64,000 nucleotides of DNA from positions 1 to 64,000 of the forward strand of contig JBGRQE010000004.1 of NCBI GenBank assembly GCA_041725955.1, written 5' to 3'. This document shows positions 46,906 through 55,710 of this stretch, piece by piece. The stretch comes from JBGRPZ01 sp041725955. Its GTDB lineage: Bacteria > Bacteroidota > Bacteroidia > Bacteroidales > JBGRPZ01. Position 1 is the first letter of the stretch, and every line of letters begins with the position of its first letter. Under the pieces are notes generated by a model. It was not told where the DNA came from, searched no databases, and worked only from the letters and a program-made list of their open reading frames with translations. The translations under genes were made by a program, and so were the position numbers.

Positions 46906-48375
46906 TTAACGTGTACTATAGTTTGGGGCTTCACGGGTAATTGTAATATCATGAGGATGACTTTCTGCAATTCCAGCAGGCGAAATCTTAACAAATTTAG
47001 CCTGATGCAAAGTACTGATATCATTAGATCCTGAATATCCCATTCCTGCTCTTAAACCTCCAACTAATTGGTGAATTACTTCAGAAAGCCCTCCTTTGTA
47101 TGGAACTCTACCTACAATTCCTTCAGGAACAAGCTTTTTTACATCGTCTTCAGCATCTTGGAAATATCTGTCTTTAGAACCTTTTTGCATAGCTTCCATA
47201 GAACCCATGCCTCTATAAGTCTTAAATTTACGACCTTCATAGATTATGGTTTCTCCTGGTGATTCTTCGGTTCCTGCAAAAAGTCCTCCAGCCATAACCG
47301 TATCAGCTCCACCTACGATAGCTTTTACAATATCTCCGGTATAGCGAATTCCTCCATCGGCGATAACAGGGATTCCTGCTTCTTTCACTGCTTCTGCAAC
47401 ATTCATAATTGCTGATAATTGGGGAACACCAACACCTGCAATTACTCTTGTAGTACAAATTGAACCAGGTCCAATACCTACTTTTATAGCATCTGCACCA
47501 ATCTTTATTAGGTCTATAGCAGCTTCTGCAGTAGCAATGTTTCCAATTACCAAGTCGATATTTTTATAGCTCTTTTTGATTTTCTTAGCCATTTCCATTA
47601 CATACTTAGAATGTCCATGGGCTGTATCTAGAACAATTGCATCAACTCCAGCATCAGCTAGTGCTTTTACTCTGTCAGGAGTATCTGGTGCAATACCTAC
47701 AGCTGCAGCTACACGAAGACGTCCATGACTATCTTTTGATGCATTTGGACGTGCTTTAATTTTGATAATATCTTTGTAGGTAATTAATCCGATAAGTTTT
47801 CCGTCGGTAACAACAGGCAATTTCTCAATTCTGTTTTCTTGCAGGATATCGGCTGCTTTTTCAAAGTCTGTGAATTCATTTACAGTGATTAGTTTTTCAC
47901 TGGTCATAACTTCACTGATTGGTCGACGTAAGTTTCTTTCAAATCTCAAGTCGCGATTGGTTACAATTCCAACAAGGTGGCTTTGTTTATCAACAACTGG
48001 AATACCCCCAATACTGTATTTTTTCATTAAATCTAGCGCATGGTACACCAATGCCTCTTTGTCGAGAGTTATTGGGTTGATAATCATACCATTTTCCGCT
48101 CTTTTTACCTTACGTACTTCTTCTGCCTGGCGTTCGATACTCATATTTTTATGAATAACACCAATACCTCCTTCTTGAGCCATTGCAATAGCAAGTTTAG
48201 ACTCAGTAACGGTATCCATCGCCGCAGAAACGATAGGAATATTTAATTTAATATTTCTAGAGAAATAGGTGCTTAAGTCTACTTCTCTTGGCAATACATC
48301 AGAGTATGCCGGTACTAATAATACGTCGTCGTAAGTTAAACCTTCTCCGACAAATTTTTCTTCTTTCAAGGACAT
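46906..48375 (-). CDS. guaB: IMP dehydrogenase
   Basis: 489 residues. The TIM-barrel halves flank a CBS pair (about 95-205, SIGGIPVVDKQSHLVGIVTNRDLRFE and RIEKLPVVTDGKLIGLITYKDI). The catalytic cysteine is in GPGSICTTR, with the flap and GMGSMEAM following. The N-terminus LTYDDVLLVPAYSDVLP is typical. It converts IMP to XMP with NAD+, the first step to GMP. A -7 element (TACATTTG on the minus strand, 48398-48405) precedes it. The downstream parvulin gene may be co-transcribed. Confidence 0.96.
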   Translation of the reverse strand: MSLKEEKFVGEGLTYDDVLLVPAYSDVLPREVDLSTYFSRNIKLNIPIVSAAMDTVTESKLAIAMAQEGGIGVIHKNMSIERQAEEVRKVKRAENGMIINPITLDKEALVYHALDLMKKYSIGGIPVVDKQSHLVGIVTNRDLRFERNLRRPISEVMTSEKLITVNEFTDFEKAADILQENRIEKLPVVTDGKLIGLITYKDIIKIKARPNASKDSHGRLRVAAAVGIAPDTPDRVKALADAGVDAIVLDTAHGHSKYVMEMAKKIKKSYKNIDLVIGNIATAEAAIDLIKIGADAIKVGIGPGSICTTRVIAGVGVPQLSAIMNVAEAVKEAGIPVIADGGIRYTGDIVKAIVGGADTVMAGGLFAGTEESPGETIIYEGRKFKTYRGMGSMEAMQKGSKDRYFQDAEDDVKKLVPEGIVGRVPYKGGLSEVIHQLVGGLRAGMGYSGSNDISTLHQAKFVKISPAGIAESHPHDITITREAPNYSTR

Positions 48376-48397
48376 GATCTCATGGTTTTAGGTGGTG

Positions 48398-48405
48398 CAA
48401 ATGTA
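48398..48405 (-). promoter_or_regulatory. -7 element of the guaB promoter
   Basis: TACATTTG on the minus strand matches TAnnTTTG, 22 nt upstream of the guaB ATG. No -33 TTTG at normal spacing. Confidence 0.5.
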
Positions 48406-48556
48406 TTAAAATTCATTTAATTTTAATATCCTGTACCTGTCTAACCTTTACCTATCTTCATATTCCATGAATCGATTGCTCGAGTTTATGTGAAAATTTG
48501 GATAAGATTACTTCTTTCAACGTAATTTTTTACAATTAAAGTGTAAGAAAGATCTC

Positions 48557-50632
48557 TTAGTATTTGTTTGTTAATATTCTTTCAAAGTATCTGTAAATTT
48601 CTAATTGTGATCTTAATAAGACTTGACTTTCTGATGTTTTGTATTTGTTAGGAGGGTGTATGCTAATTTCTCTGGCTTTCATATTATCTTTGAGTTGCAA
48701 GTTAATAATATCCCAGAGTTCTTTTTTTAATTCGGTATCATTTATAGGAGTGCAAATTTCAATTCTATGATCTAGATTTCTTTTCATTAAATCAGCTGAG
48801 CTTATGAAAAACTCTTTGTTCCCATTATTAGCAAATATAAATACTCGAGAGTGTTCTAAATAACGATCTAGAATACTAATTACTTCTATATTTTCACTTT
48901 GGCCTTCAATTTGAGGAATAAGAACACATATACCCCTAACAATAAGTTTTATTTTTATTCCTTCATTAGAGGCTTCATATAGTTTTCTGATTATTTTTTG
49001 ATCCACTAAGGAATTCATCTTTAGAATTATCCATGCTTCTTTTTTTTCCTTTTTATTTTGAATTTCCTGATTGATTTTACTTATTATAAAATCGCGTATA
49101 GCGAATGGTGATACCATTATCTTTCTGAAGGAGGGAGGGGTAAATCGAGATTCAAAAAGTTCAAATATTTTACGTATATCTCTTGTTATGTTTTTATTTG
49201 AAGTTAAAAGACTTTCATCAGCATAAATTTTAGCTGTTGATTCATTATAGTTTCCAGTACTAATATTCCCATAATATACATTCTCGTTATTTTCCTTTCT
49301 TCGAATTAAAATAAGTTTGCAATGCACCTTAATTCCAGGGATTGTCTTTATTATATTCACACCTTCATCTTGAAGCATTTGACTCCATTCGATATTTGCT
49401 TCTTCATCGAATCTTGCTTGTAGTTCAAGGAAAACAGTAACAGACTTGCCATTTCTAGCAGCATTAATTAGAGCATTAATGACTTTAGAATCTTTTGCTG
49501 CCCTGTATAAGGTCATGCGTATAGATTTTACACTTGGATCTATACTTGCTTCTCTTAATAAATCGATTATATATTGAAATGACTGGTAAGGAAAATGTAG
49601 TAGTATGTCTTTTTCACGGATTGTATTTAAGATACTTTTTCCTCTTTGAAATTCTTTATGTGAAAGTGGAGGTAGTTTTTTGAACTTTAGATGAGCAGGT
49701 CCGATCTCAGGAAAATTCATAAAATCTTTAAAGTTATGATATCTTCCCCCTTTTCGTAAGGTGTCATTTTGTTTTATGCCAAATTTTCGAATTAAATTTT
49801 CTAAAAGGTTTTTAGGTATTTTTTCGTCATAAACAAATCTAACAGGTAAACCTCTTTTTCTTTGTTTTATACTTTCTTGCATAGTCTCAAGAAAGCTTTT
49901 TGAAATATCGCTATCGATATCCAGTTCAGCATCTCTGGTAAACTTAACTGTATAGGCGTGATATTTGTCATAGCCTAATGTAGAGAAAATATCTTTTAGA
50001 CAATATCTAACAACATCATCCAGCATTAAAAAAGCCATTTTACCATCGTGTTCGGGCAAAATAAAGAAACGAGAAATCTTATCGGTTGGTAGCTGAACTA
50101 AGGCATATTGCTCGGGTTTTATGTTAGAGCTGTCTGATAAGACAATGGCTAAATAAATACTTCTGTCTTTTAGTGTAGTAAGGTTGCTGTTAGAAGATAG
50201 TATCAATGGAAATAAATGTGGGCGGATATTACTATGAAAATATTTCCTAACATAATCACCTTGATTTACATTCAGTTTCTTTTCATCAAGCATGAAAATG
50301 TTTTCATTTTCAAGCTCTTTTAATATTTTATGAAAGCAAGCAGTAAATTCTTTTTCTTGCTGTTCAATGATTTGATTTATTTTAAGGAGAATCTTTTTGG
50401 GTTTAAACTTGGGTTTTTTGTGTTCGAATTTATTGTATAATTTTTGAAGACGCTTGAGGGTAGCAACACGAACACTAAAAAATTCATCTCTGTTATTCGA
50501 ATAAATTCCTAAGAATTTGATTCTTTCGATTAAGGGATTTTGAGGGTCGTTGGCTTCTTGAAGAACCCTTCCATTAAAGTGAAGCCAACTGATTTCTCTA
50601 TTGATTGTGGAAAAATGGTTGTTATTGGGCAT
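48557..50632 (-). CDS. ppk1: Polyphosphate kinase 1
   Basis: 691 residues, the usual length. N-terminal EISWLHFNGRVLQEA, the head domain, and two phospholipase-D-like catalytic domains are present: IRMTLYRAAKDSKVI, then the phosphorylated His in GIKVHCKLILI, then GNISTGNYNESTA, and in the last domain YLEHSRVFIFANNG with SSADLMKRNLDHRIE. It reversibly transfers the gamma phosphate of ATP to polyphosphate. The gene begins 5 nt after sixA, one transcriptional unit. Confidence 0.95.
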   Translation of the reverse strand: MPNNNHFSTINREISWLHFNGRVLQEANDPQNPLIERIKFLGIYSNNRDEFFSVRVATLKRLQKLYNKFEHKKPKFKPKKILLKINQIIEQQEKEFTACFHKILKELENENIFMLDEKKLNVNQGDYVRKYFHSNIRPHLFPLILSSNSNLTTLKDRSIYLAIVLSDSSNIKPEQYALVQLPTDKISRFFILPEHDGKMAFLMLDDVVRYCLKDIFSTLGYDKYHAYTVKFTRDAELDIDSDISKSFLETMQESIKQRKRGLPVRFVYDEKIPKNLLENLIRKFGIKQNDTLRKGGRYHNFKDFMNFPEIGPAHLKFKKLPPLSHKEFQRGKSILNTIREKDILLHFPYQSFQYIIDLLREASIDPSVKSIRMTLYRAAKDSKVINALINAARNGKSVTVFLELQARFDEEANIEWSQMLQDEGVNIIKTIPGIKVHCKLILIRRKENNENVYYGNISTGNYNESTAKIYADESLLTSNKNITRDIRKIFELFESRFTPPSFRKIMVSPFAIRDFIISKINQEIQNKKEKKEAWIILKMNSLVDQKIIRKLYEASNEGIKIKLIVRGICVLIPQIEGQSENIEVISILDRYLEHSRVFIFANNGNKEFFISSADLMKRNLDHRIEICTPINDTELKKELWDIINLQLKDNMKAREISIHPPNKYKTSESQVLLRSQLEIYRYFERILTNKY

Positions 50633-50637
50633 AAATA

Positions 50638-51138
50638 TTAGTCTGATTTAAGCATTCGAGGCGAAATATAAAACTTTACAGAGAATGGTGCAGAGTGAAT
50701 TTCCGTCCACTTTTTGGTTGCAAATTCAATGCAAACAGCTCCACTTGTAGGTAAATAGTCAATCTTAGGATCTATAAAGTTGTTAATTAGTTCGCTGATT
50801 TCAGGGTTGTGACCAACGATAAAAACATTTGAAAAGTTTTCTTCCAAAGGATATAGCAATTCAAAATAATCATCTGAAGTAGCTTCATAAAGAACGTGTT
50901 CTTCTTGGATTCTGTTTTTTGAATATTTAAATAAATCAGCAATAACTTGAGCAGTTTGCAATGCTCTTGTTGCTGTTGATGAAATGATTAAGTCGGGTTT
51001 GTTTGTTCGTTCTTTAATGTATTCAGCAATTTCATGAGTGCGTCTTTTCCCTTTAGGTAGTAACGGTCGTTCGTGATCGGCGATTTTATTATTTGCCCAC
51101 GAAGACTTTCCATGTCGTATAATCGTAATTCTTTTCAT
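50638..51138 (-). CDS. SixA-like histidine phosphatase
   Basis: 166 residues of the histidine phosphatase superfamily. The catalytic RHG motif is at residues 8-10 (ITIIRHGKSSW). ADHERPLLPKGKRRTHEIAEYI and SSTATRALQTAQVI follow, and a second His is in VFIVGHNPEISELI. SixA proteins dephosphorylate phosphohistidine in phosphotransfer proteins; other small members act on small phosphoesters. The pairing with ppk1, 5 nt downstream, suggests a role in phosphate or polyphosphate metabolism (inference). Start at ATG 51138. Confidence 0.85.
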   Translation of the reverse strand: MKRITIIRHGKSSWANNKIADHERPLLPKGKRRTHEIAEYIKERTNKPDLIISSTATRALQTAQVIADLFKYSKNRIQEEHVLYEATSDDYFELLYPLEENFSNVFIVGHNPEISELINNFIDPKIDYLPTSGAVCIEFATKKWTEIHSAPFSVKFYISPRMLKSD

Positions 51139-51319
51139 ATAAGTTCGTTCTTTATTCCACGTTTAATAAAAATACTAAAAAAGCTTTGATTATTTGGGAG
51201 GTCATTAACTTTGGTTTGTTTTCCTATTGCATAAGCATTTGTGCTAGAAATGTTTTGTTTCCTTATGCTTTCAAGTTTAATATCAATCTTATTCTTTGGT
51301 GTGGTTTGAAGTAAATTAC

Positions 51320-51430
51320 CGCATACCCCTGCGGTCGACGACCGCAGTACCCTGTTGTCGACGATCGCATACCCCTGCGGTCGACGATAGCATACCCCTG
51401 CGGTCGACGATCGCAGCACCCTGTTGTCGG
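51320..51430. repeat. Tandem array of 23-bp GC-rich repeats
   Basis: Four full copies (starting 51320, 51343, 51366, 51389) and a fifth partial one (51412) share CGCATACCCCTGCGGTCGAC or the variant CGCAGTACCCTGTTGTCGAC, in the order A, B, A, A, B. GTCGAC is a palindrome. Across the first junction TGCGGTCG-a-CGACCGCA forms an 8-bp dyad. The array is much richer in G+C than everything around it. Units are directly adjacent, without spacers. The rest of 51139-51556 holds nothing else I can support. Confidence 0.9.
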
Positions 51431-51556
51431 TATTCTTATAATCGATATGAATATATATTTTGTATAGAGGATTTTTGTGAAATTAATCTATTATACAAAC
51501 CTATGTCAAATAGGAAAGGGAGAATGCAACTAATTTCTTGTCTATTATAAAAAAGG

Positions 51557-51591
51557 AAAAGGCTGTCCTTTAGTATGTAGGACAGCCTTTT
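51557..51591 (-). terminator. Terminator of glyA
   Basis: AAAAGGCTGTCCT / AGGACAGCCTTTT, 13 bp, 9-nt loop, followed on the minus strand by CCTTTTTTATAATAG. Confidence 0.88.
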
Positions 51592-51622
51592 CGTTATAAA
51601 AATCTTAATTATTCGCTAGATA

Positions 51623-52903
51623 TTAATATGCAAACAAAGGGAAAACTTTCATAAGATTGTTTACTTTGTTTCTAACACTTGCAATAACTTCTTCATTGTC
51701 AATATTGCTGATTACTTCGTCAATCAAATCAACGATTGGAGCCATGTGCTCTTCTTTTAGTCCACGAGTAGTAATAGCAGGAGTACCAACCCTTAAACCT
51801 GAAGTTTGGAATGGAGAACGGCTATCAAAAGGAACCATGTTTTTATTTACTGTAATGTCAGCTTTAACAAGAGTGTTTTCAACTTTTTTACCAGTAATTT
51901 CAGGGAACTTACTTCTAAGGTCGATAAGCATTAAGTGATTATCAGTACCATCAGAAATAACATTATATCCTTTGTCCATAAATGCTTTAGCCATAACCTT
52001 AGCATTTTTAACTACCTGATCAATGTATTCCTTATATTCATCAGTAAGAGCTTCTCCAAAAGCAACAGCTTTTGCAGCAATTACATGCTCAAGAGGTCCA
52101 CCTTGAATTCCTGGGAAAACAGCAGAATTAATAAGATCAGACATCTTTTTAACTACTCCTTTTGGTGTGGTATATCCCCAAGGATTTTCAAAGTCTTTTC
52201 CAACTAGGATAAGACCTCCACGAGGGCCACGTAAAGTTTTGTGAGTAGTTGTAGTTACAATATGGCAGTGCTCAATTGGATTATTAAGAAGTCCTCTTGC
52301 AATTAATCCGGAAGGGTGAGAAATATCAGCCATTAGAATAGCATCAACTTTATCAGCGATTTGACGCATTCTTGCATAATCCCAATCTCTTGAGTATGCA
52401 GAAGCTCCAGCGATGATTAGTTTAGGCTTAGTTTCTAAAGCCTTTTCTTCCATTTTATCATAATTTACAGTACCAGTTTCTTCATCAACAGTATAAGCTA
52501 CTGGTTTGTAAAGTATTCCAGAGGAGTTTACGTGAGAACCGTGAGATAAGTGCCCACCGTGAGAAAGATCAAGACCCATAAAAGTGTCGCCAGCTTTTAG
52601 GCATGCTAAGAAAACAGCCATATTTGCTTGTGCACCAGAGTGAGGTTGAACGTTCGCATATTCTGCACCAAAAAGTTCTTTAGCGCGATCTATAGCCAAC
52701 TGCTCAGATTGGTCTACAATTTCGCACCCTCCATAATATCTTTTTCCAGGATATCCTTCTGCATATTTATTGGTCATTACAGAACCCATAGCTTCCATTA
52801 CTTGCTCACTAACAAAGTTTTCAGAAGCAATAAGTTCAATGCCATGCATTTGACGCTCTTTTTCTTGAGCGATTAAACTGAATATTTTATCGTCTCTTTT
52901 CAT
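51623..52903 (-). CDS. glyA: Serine hydroxymethyltransferase
   Basis: 426 residues, standard size. IELIASENFVSEQVMEAMGSVMTNKYAEGYPGKRYYGG is the conserved N-terminal block. The pyridoxal phosphate lysine lies in VTTTTHKTLRGPRGG. SGLRVGTPAITTRG near the C-terminus is typical. It interconverts serine and glycine with tetrahydrofolate, supplying one-carbon units. It is monocistronic, with a TACCTTTG -7 element (minus strand) and its own terminator. Confidence 0.97.
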   Translation of the reverse strand: MKRDDKIFSLIAQEKERQMHGIELIASENFVSEQVMEAMGSVMTNKYAEGYPGKRYYGGCEIVDQSEQLAIDRAKELFGAEYANVQPHSGAQANMAVFLACLKAGDTFMGLDLSHGGHLSHGSHVNSSGILYKPVAYTVDEETGTVNYDKMEEKALETKPKLIIAGASAYSRDWDYARMRQIADKVDAILMADISHPSGLIARGLLNNPIEHCHIVTTTTHKTLRGPRGGLILVGKDFENPWGYTTPKGVVKKMSDLINSAVFPGIQGGPLEHVIAAKAVAFGEALTDEYKEYIDQVVKNAKVMAKAFMDKGYNVISDGTDNHLMLIDLRSKFPEITGKKVENTLVKADITVNKNMVPFDSRSPFQTSGLRVGTPAITTRGLKEEHMAPIVDLIDEVISNIDNEEVIASVRNKVNNLMKVFPLFAY

Positions 52904-52960
52904 AATAATATCAAACTTTATATTCTTTCAGAATACATATATTTCTGAATAAATAACGAG

Positions 52961-52968
52961 CAAAGGTA
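52961..52968 (-). promoter_or_regulatory. -7 element of the glyA promoter
   Basis: TACCTTTG on the minus strand is an exact TAnnTTTG match, 57 nt upstream of the ATG. The -33 element is not obvious. Confidence 0.5.
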
Positions 52969-53055
52969 AAAATATTCCATAAAAAGGATGAACTCAGGTT
53001 AATTTAAAATTGTTTTGGTTAAATTGCGTTCCTCATAGATAAAAGCACATCCTAA

Positions 53056-54309
53056 ATGATTAAATTCAAGAAATTTAAACTAACGAATGGTTTGACTCTT
53101 ATTGTTCATCGCGATGAGTCATCACCAATTGCAGCAGTAAACGTGCTGTATAAGGTAGGGGCCAGAGACGAAAATCCAAATAAAACAGGCTTTGCACATC
53201 TTTTTGAGCACTTAATGTTTAGTGGCTCAGTAAATATCCCAAATTATGATTTTCAGGTAGATAGAGTTGGTGGTGATAACAATGCATTTACAAATTCAGA
53301 CTATACTAACTATTACATTACACTGCCAGTTCAGAATTTAGAAACAGCTTTATGGCTAGAATCAGACAGGATGTTGGGGCTCGCTTTTAATCAAAAAGGA
53401 CTTGATGTACAAAAATCTGTAGTTGTAGAGGAGTTTAAGCAGGTGTTTTTGAATCAACCTTATGGCGATGTTTGGCTTTTGTTAAAGCCATTAACATATA
53501 AAAAACATCCTTATCAATGGGTAGCTATTGGAAAAGATATTAGTCATATTGAAAAAGCTAATATGGATGATGTTCGTGCATTCTATAAGAAATATTATAA
53601 TCCAGATAATGCGATTCTTTCGATTGCTGGAAATGTTGATCCAGATGAAGTTTATGAACTGGTTAAAAAATGGTTTGGTGATATTCCTTCAGGCGAAAAA
53701 ATAATACGTGATATTCCGCAAGAACCTGTTCAAACTGAATATCGATCATTGGAAGTGAAACGAGGTGTTCCTTTTGATTCTATTTATATGTCATTTCCAA
53801 TGTCTGACCGTCTTTCTAAGGATTATTATACCTATGATTTGTTGTCTGATGTTTTATCGAATGGATTATCATCAAGATTATATCAACGACTAGTAAGAGA
53901 TAAGGCCTATTTTAGAGAATTAAACGCTTATATATCTGGTGATTTAGATGAAGGGTTGTTCATAATAAGCGGAAAGATATATAGTGGGGTATCTATGCAA
54001 CTTGCAGAGGAATCTATTTTGCATGAGTTGAAATTAATAAAAGAAGAACTTATTGACGAAGACGAATTACAGAAAGTGCAGAATAAAATTGAAGCAAATT
54101 TGAAATTTGCGGAATTAAGCCTTCTTAATAAAGCAATGAATCTTGGATATTTTGAAATGCTTGGAGATGCAGGGATGATTAATCAGGAAACAGATAAATA
54201 TCATAAAGTTACAGCTGAAGATATTCGGAATATTGCTGCCGAAACATTCAAAAAAGAGAAATGTAGCGTACTTTACTATTATGCTGAAGAACAAAATCCT
54301 CAAAGCTAA
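53056..54309 (+). CDS. M16 zinc peptidase, catalytic-type subunit
   Basis: 417 residues. The inverted zinc motif HxxEH is present as H48-L-F-E51-H52 in GFAHLFEHLMF, with the distal Glu expected in the ALWLESDRM helix. Two M16 half-domains (about 1-200 and 205-410). No signal peptide is visible, so I place it in the cytoplasm, unlike some periplasmic homologues. The second M16 gene begins 17 nt later and lacks the zinc motif, so together they probably form a heterodimer of an active and an inactive chain, as in mitochondrial processing peptidase. Substrate unknown; see the nearby small precursor peptides. Confidence 0.9.
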   Translation: MIKFKKFKLTNGLTLIVHRDESSPIAAVNVLYKVGARDENPNKTGFAHLFEHLMFSGSVNIPNYDFQVDRVGGDNNAFTNSDYTNYYITLPVQNLETALWLESDRMLGLAFNQKGLDVQKSVVVEEFKQVFLNQPYGDVWLLLKPLTYKKHPYQWVAIGKDISHIEKANMDDVRAFYKKYYNPDNAILSIAGNVDPDEVYELVKKWFGDIPSGEKIIRDIPQEPVQTEYRSLEVKRGVPFDSIYMSFPMSDRLSKDYYTYDLLSDVLSNGLSSRLYQRLVRDKAYFRELNAYISGDLDEGLFIISGKIYSGVSMQLAEESILHELKLIKEELIDEDELQKVQNKIEANLKFAELSLLNKAMNLGYFEMLGDAGMINQETDKYHKVTAEDIRNIAAETFKKEKCSVLYYYAEEQNPQS

Positions 54310-54326
54310 ACCTAAATTTTAAAAAA

Positions 54327-55610
54327 ATGACTTTAAAAATAGATCGTCGAAAAGGAGTTGAGCCAAAAATGCTTGATAATTTTTCTATGGTAAAACCAAC
54401 AATATATCACTTGGATAACGGAATTCCTGTTTATGAAGTTTCTGGTGGTAGTCAAGAGGTAGTGCGAATTGAGGTTGTTATTGATGCAGGATCATATTAT
54501 CAGAGTGTGGCAGGACAGGCTATGCTTATGACTCGTATGATGGTTGAAGGAACTCAAAAGTATTCGGGTAAAGATATTTCTGATATTACAGAATTTTATG
54601 GATCTTTTATTAGTAATTCACCCGAAAAAGATTTTGTTTCTTTTAGTGTTACAGCATTGAATAAACATCTGGAAAAATTATTGCCTGTTTTGGAAGAAGT
54701 GATTTGCTGTCCTACATTTCCTGATGCAGAAAGACAGAAATTGATTAATGCCCAAAAGCATGATTTGGCTGTTGACCGGCAAAAAGTTCAAACACGAAGC
54801 TTTTTTGAATTCCAAGAATTAATTTACGGAAAAAAATGTCCTTATAGAAGTATTACTAAAGAAATAGAGTTTGATTTGTTAACTCCTGAGTTGATTAAAG
54901 ATTTTTATGAAACTCAAGTTGGTCCAAAAGCTGTAAAAATCTTTGTAGCTGGTTTGCCTGAGAAAAATCTTTCTACTTTATTAAATAAACATCTTGGTGG
55001 AAAATGGGGAGCGTCGAAACTTAAAACTCAGGATAATTTTATTGTAGATAGTGCAAAAGCCGGTAGGCATGATATTGTAATTCCAGGAGCAATTCAATCT
55101 GGTATTATGCTTGGTTATCCTATAATTTCCAGAAATCATCCTGACTATCATTTCTTGGAAATTACAAATATGGTTTTTGGAGGATACTTTAATTCCCGAT
55201 TAATGTCTAATATTCGAGAAGATAAAGGTTATACTTATGGAATTCATTCCCATTTTGTCTCTGTTTTGCATACCTCATTTTTCTACATTAGTACAGAAGT
55301 AAATTCACAATTTACGGAACCAACCCTAAATGAAATATATAAAGAGATAGACATTCTTAGACAAGATAAAATTAGTGTAGAGGAGCTAAATCAGGTTCGT
55401 ACAAACCTACTTGGAGGTTTTATTCGTTCTTTGGATGGTCCTTTATTACAAGGAGGCAAGGTTCGTACAATGGTAGATTATCAGCTTGGAGAGGATTATT
55501 ATCAAAAATATTTGGATGCGATTTTAAGTGTTACTCCTGATGATATTTTAAATACTGCACAAAAGTATTTTGGAAACGAAAAGTTTATTGAAGTAGTTGT
55601 TAGAGGATAA
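54327..55610 (+). CDS. M16 peptidase-like protein lacking the HxxEH motif
   Basis: 427 residues of the M16 fold (VRIEVVIDAGSYYQSVAGQAMLMTRMMVEGTQKYS where the active subunit has the zinc helix). Neither HxxEH nor a permuted zinc site is visible, so it is presumably non-catalytic. The C-terminal half keeps the glycine-rich and RxxxY features of M16 partner chains: FNSRLMSNIREDKGYTYGIHS. It follows the catalytic gene by 17 nt and ends before a good terminator, so the two form an operon. Confidence 0.88.
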   Translation: MTLKIDRRKGVEPKMLDNFSMVKPTIYHLDNGIPVYEVSGGSQEVVRIEVVIDAGSYYQSVAGQAMLMTRMMVEGTQKYSGKDISDITEFYGSFISNSPEKDFVSFSVTALNKHLEKLLPVLEEVICCPTFPDAERQKLINAQKHDLAVDRQKVQTRSFFEFQELIYGKKCPYRSITKEIEFDLLTPELIKDFYETQVGPKAVKIFVAGLPEKNLSTLLNKHLGGKWGASKLKTQDNFIVDSAKAGRHDIVIPGAIQSGIMLGYPIISRNHPDYHFLEITNMVFGGYFNSRLMSNIREDKGYTYGIHSHFVSVLHTSFFYISTEVNSQFTEPTLNEIYKEIDILRQDKISVEELNQVRTNLLGGFIRSLDGPLLQGGKVRTMVDYQLGEDYYQKYLDAILSVTPDDILNTAQKYFGNEKFIEVVVRG

Positions 55611-55633
55611 CTGATTTATAAATATTATTTTAT

Positions 55634-55663
55634 AAAAGCTGCCAATAAAAGGCAGCTTTTTTT
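55634..55663 (+). terminator. Terminator of the M16 pair
   Basis: AAAAGCTGCC / GGCAGCTTTT with a 7-nt loop and a following T run. Confidence 0.9.
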
Positions 55664-55710
55664 AGTTTTTGATATATTCGCAATTCATTTATGAATACAA
55701 GAGACAATAT

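Noticed and set aside
46878..47024. Upstream extension of the double-parvulin gene into guaB
   Set aside because: The extra 49 residues overlap guaB in another frame and would bury the signal peptide; the ATG at 46877 fits better.
51135..51419. A 94-codon minus-strand frame overlapping the sixA start by 4 nt
   Set aside because: Its N-terminal half is simply the 23-bp array read as codons (RSSTAGV repeated), and the rest has no recognisable feature; I treat it as non-coding.
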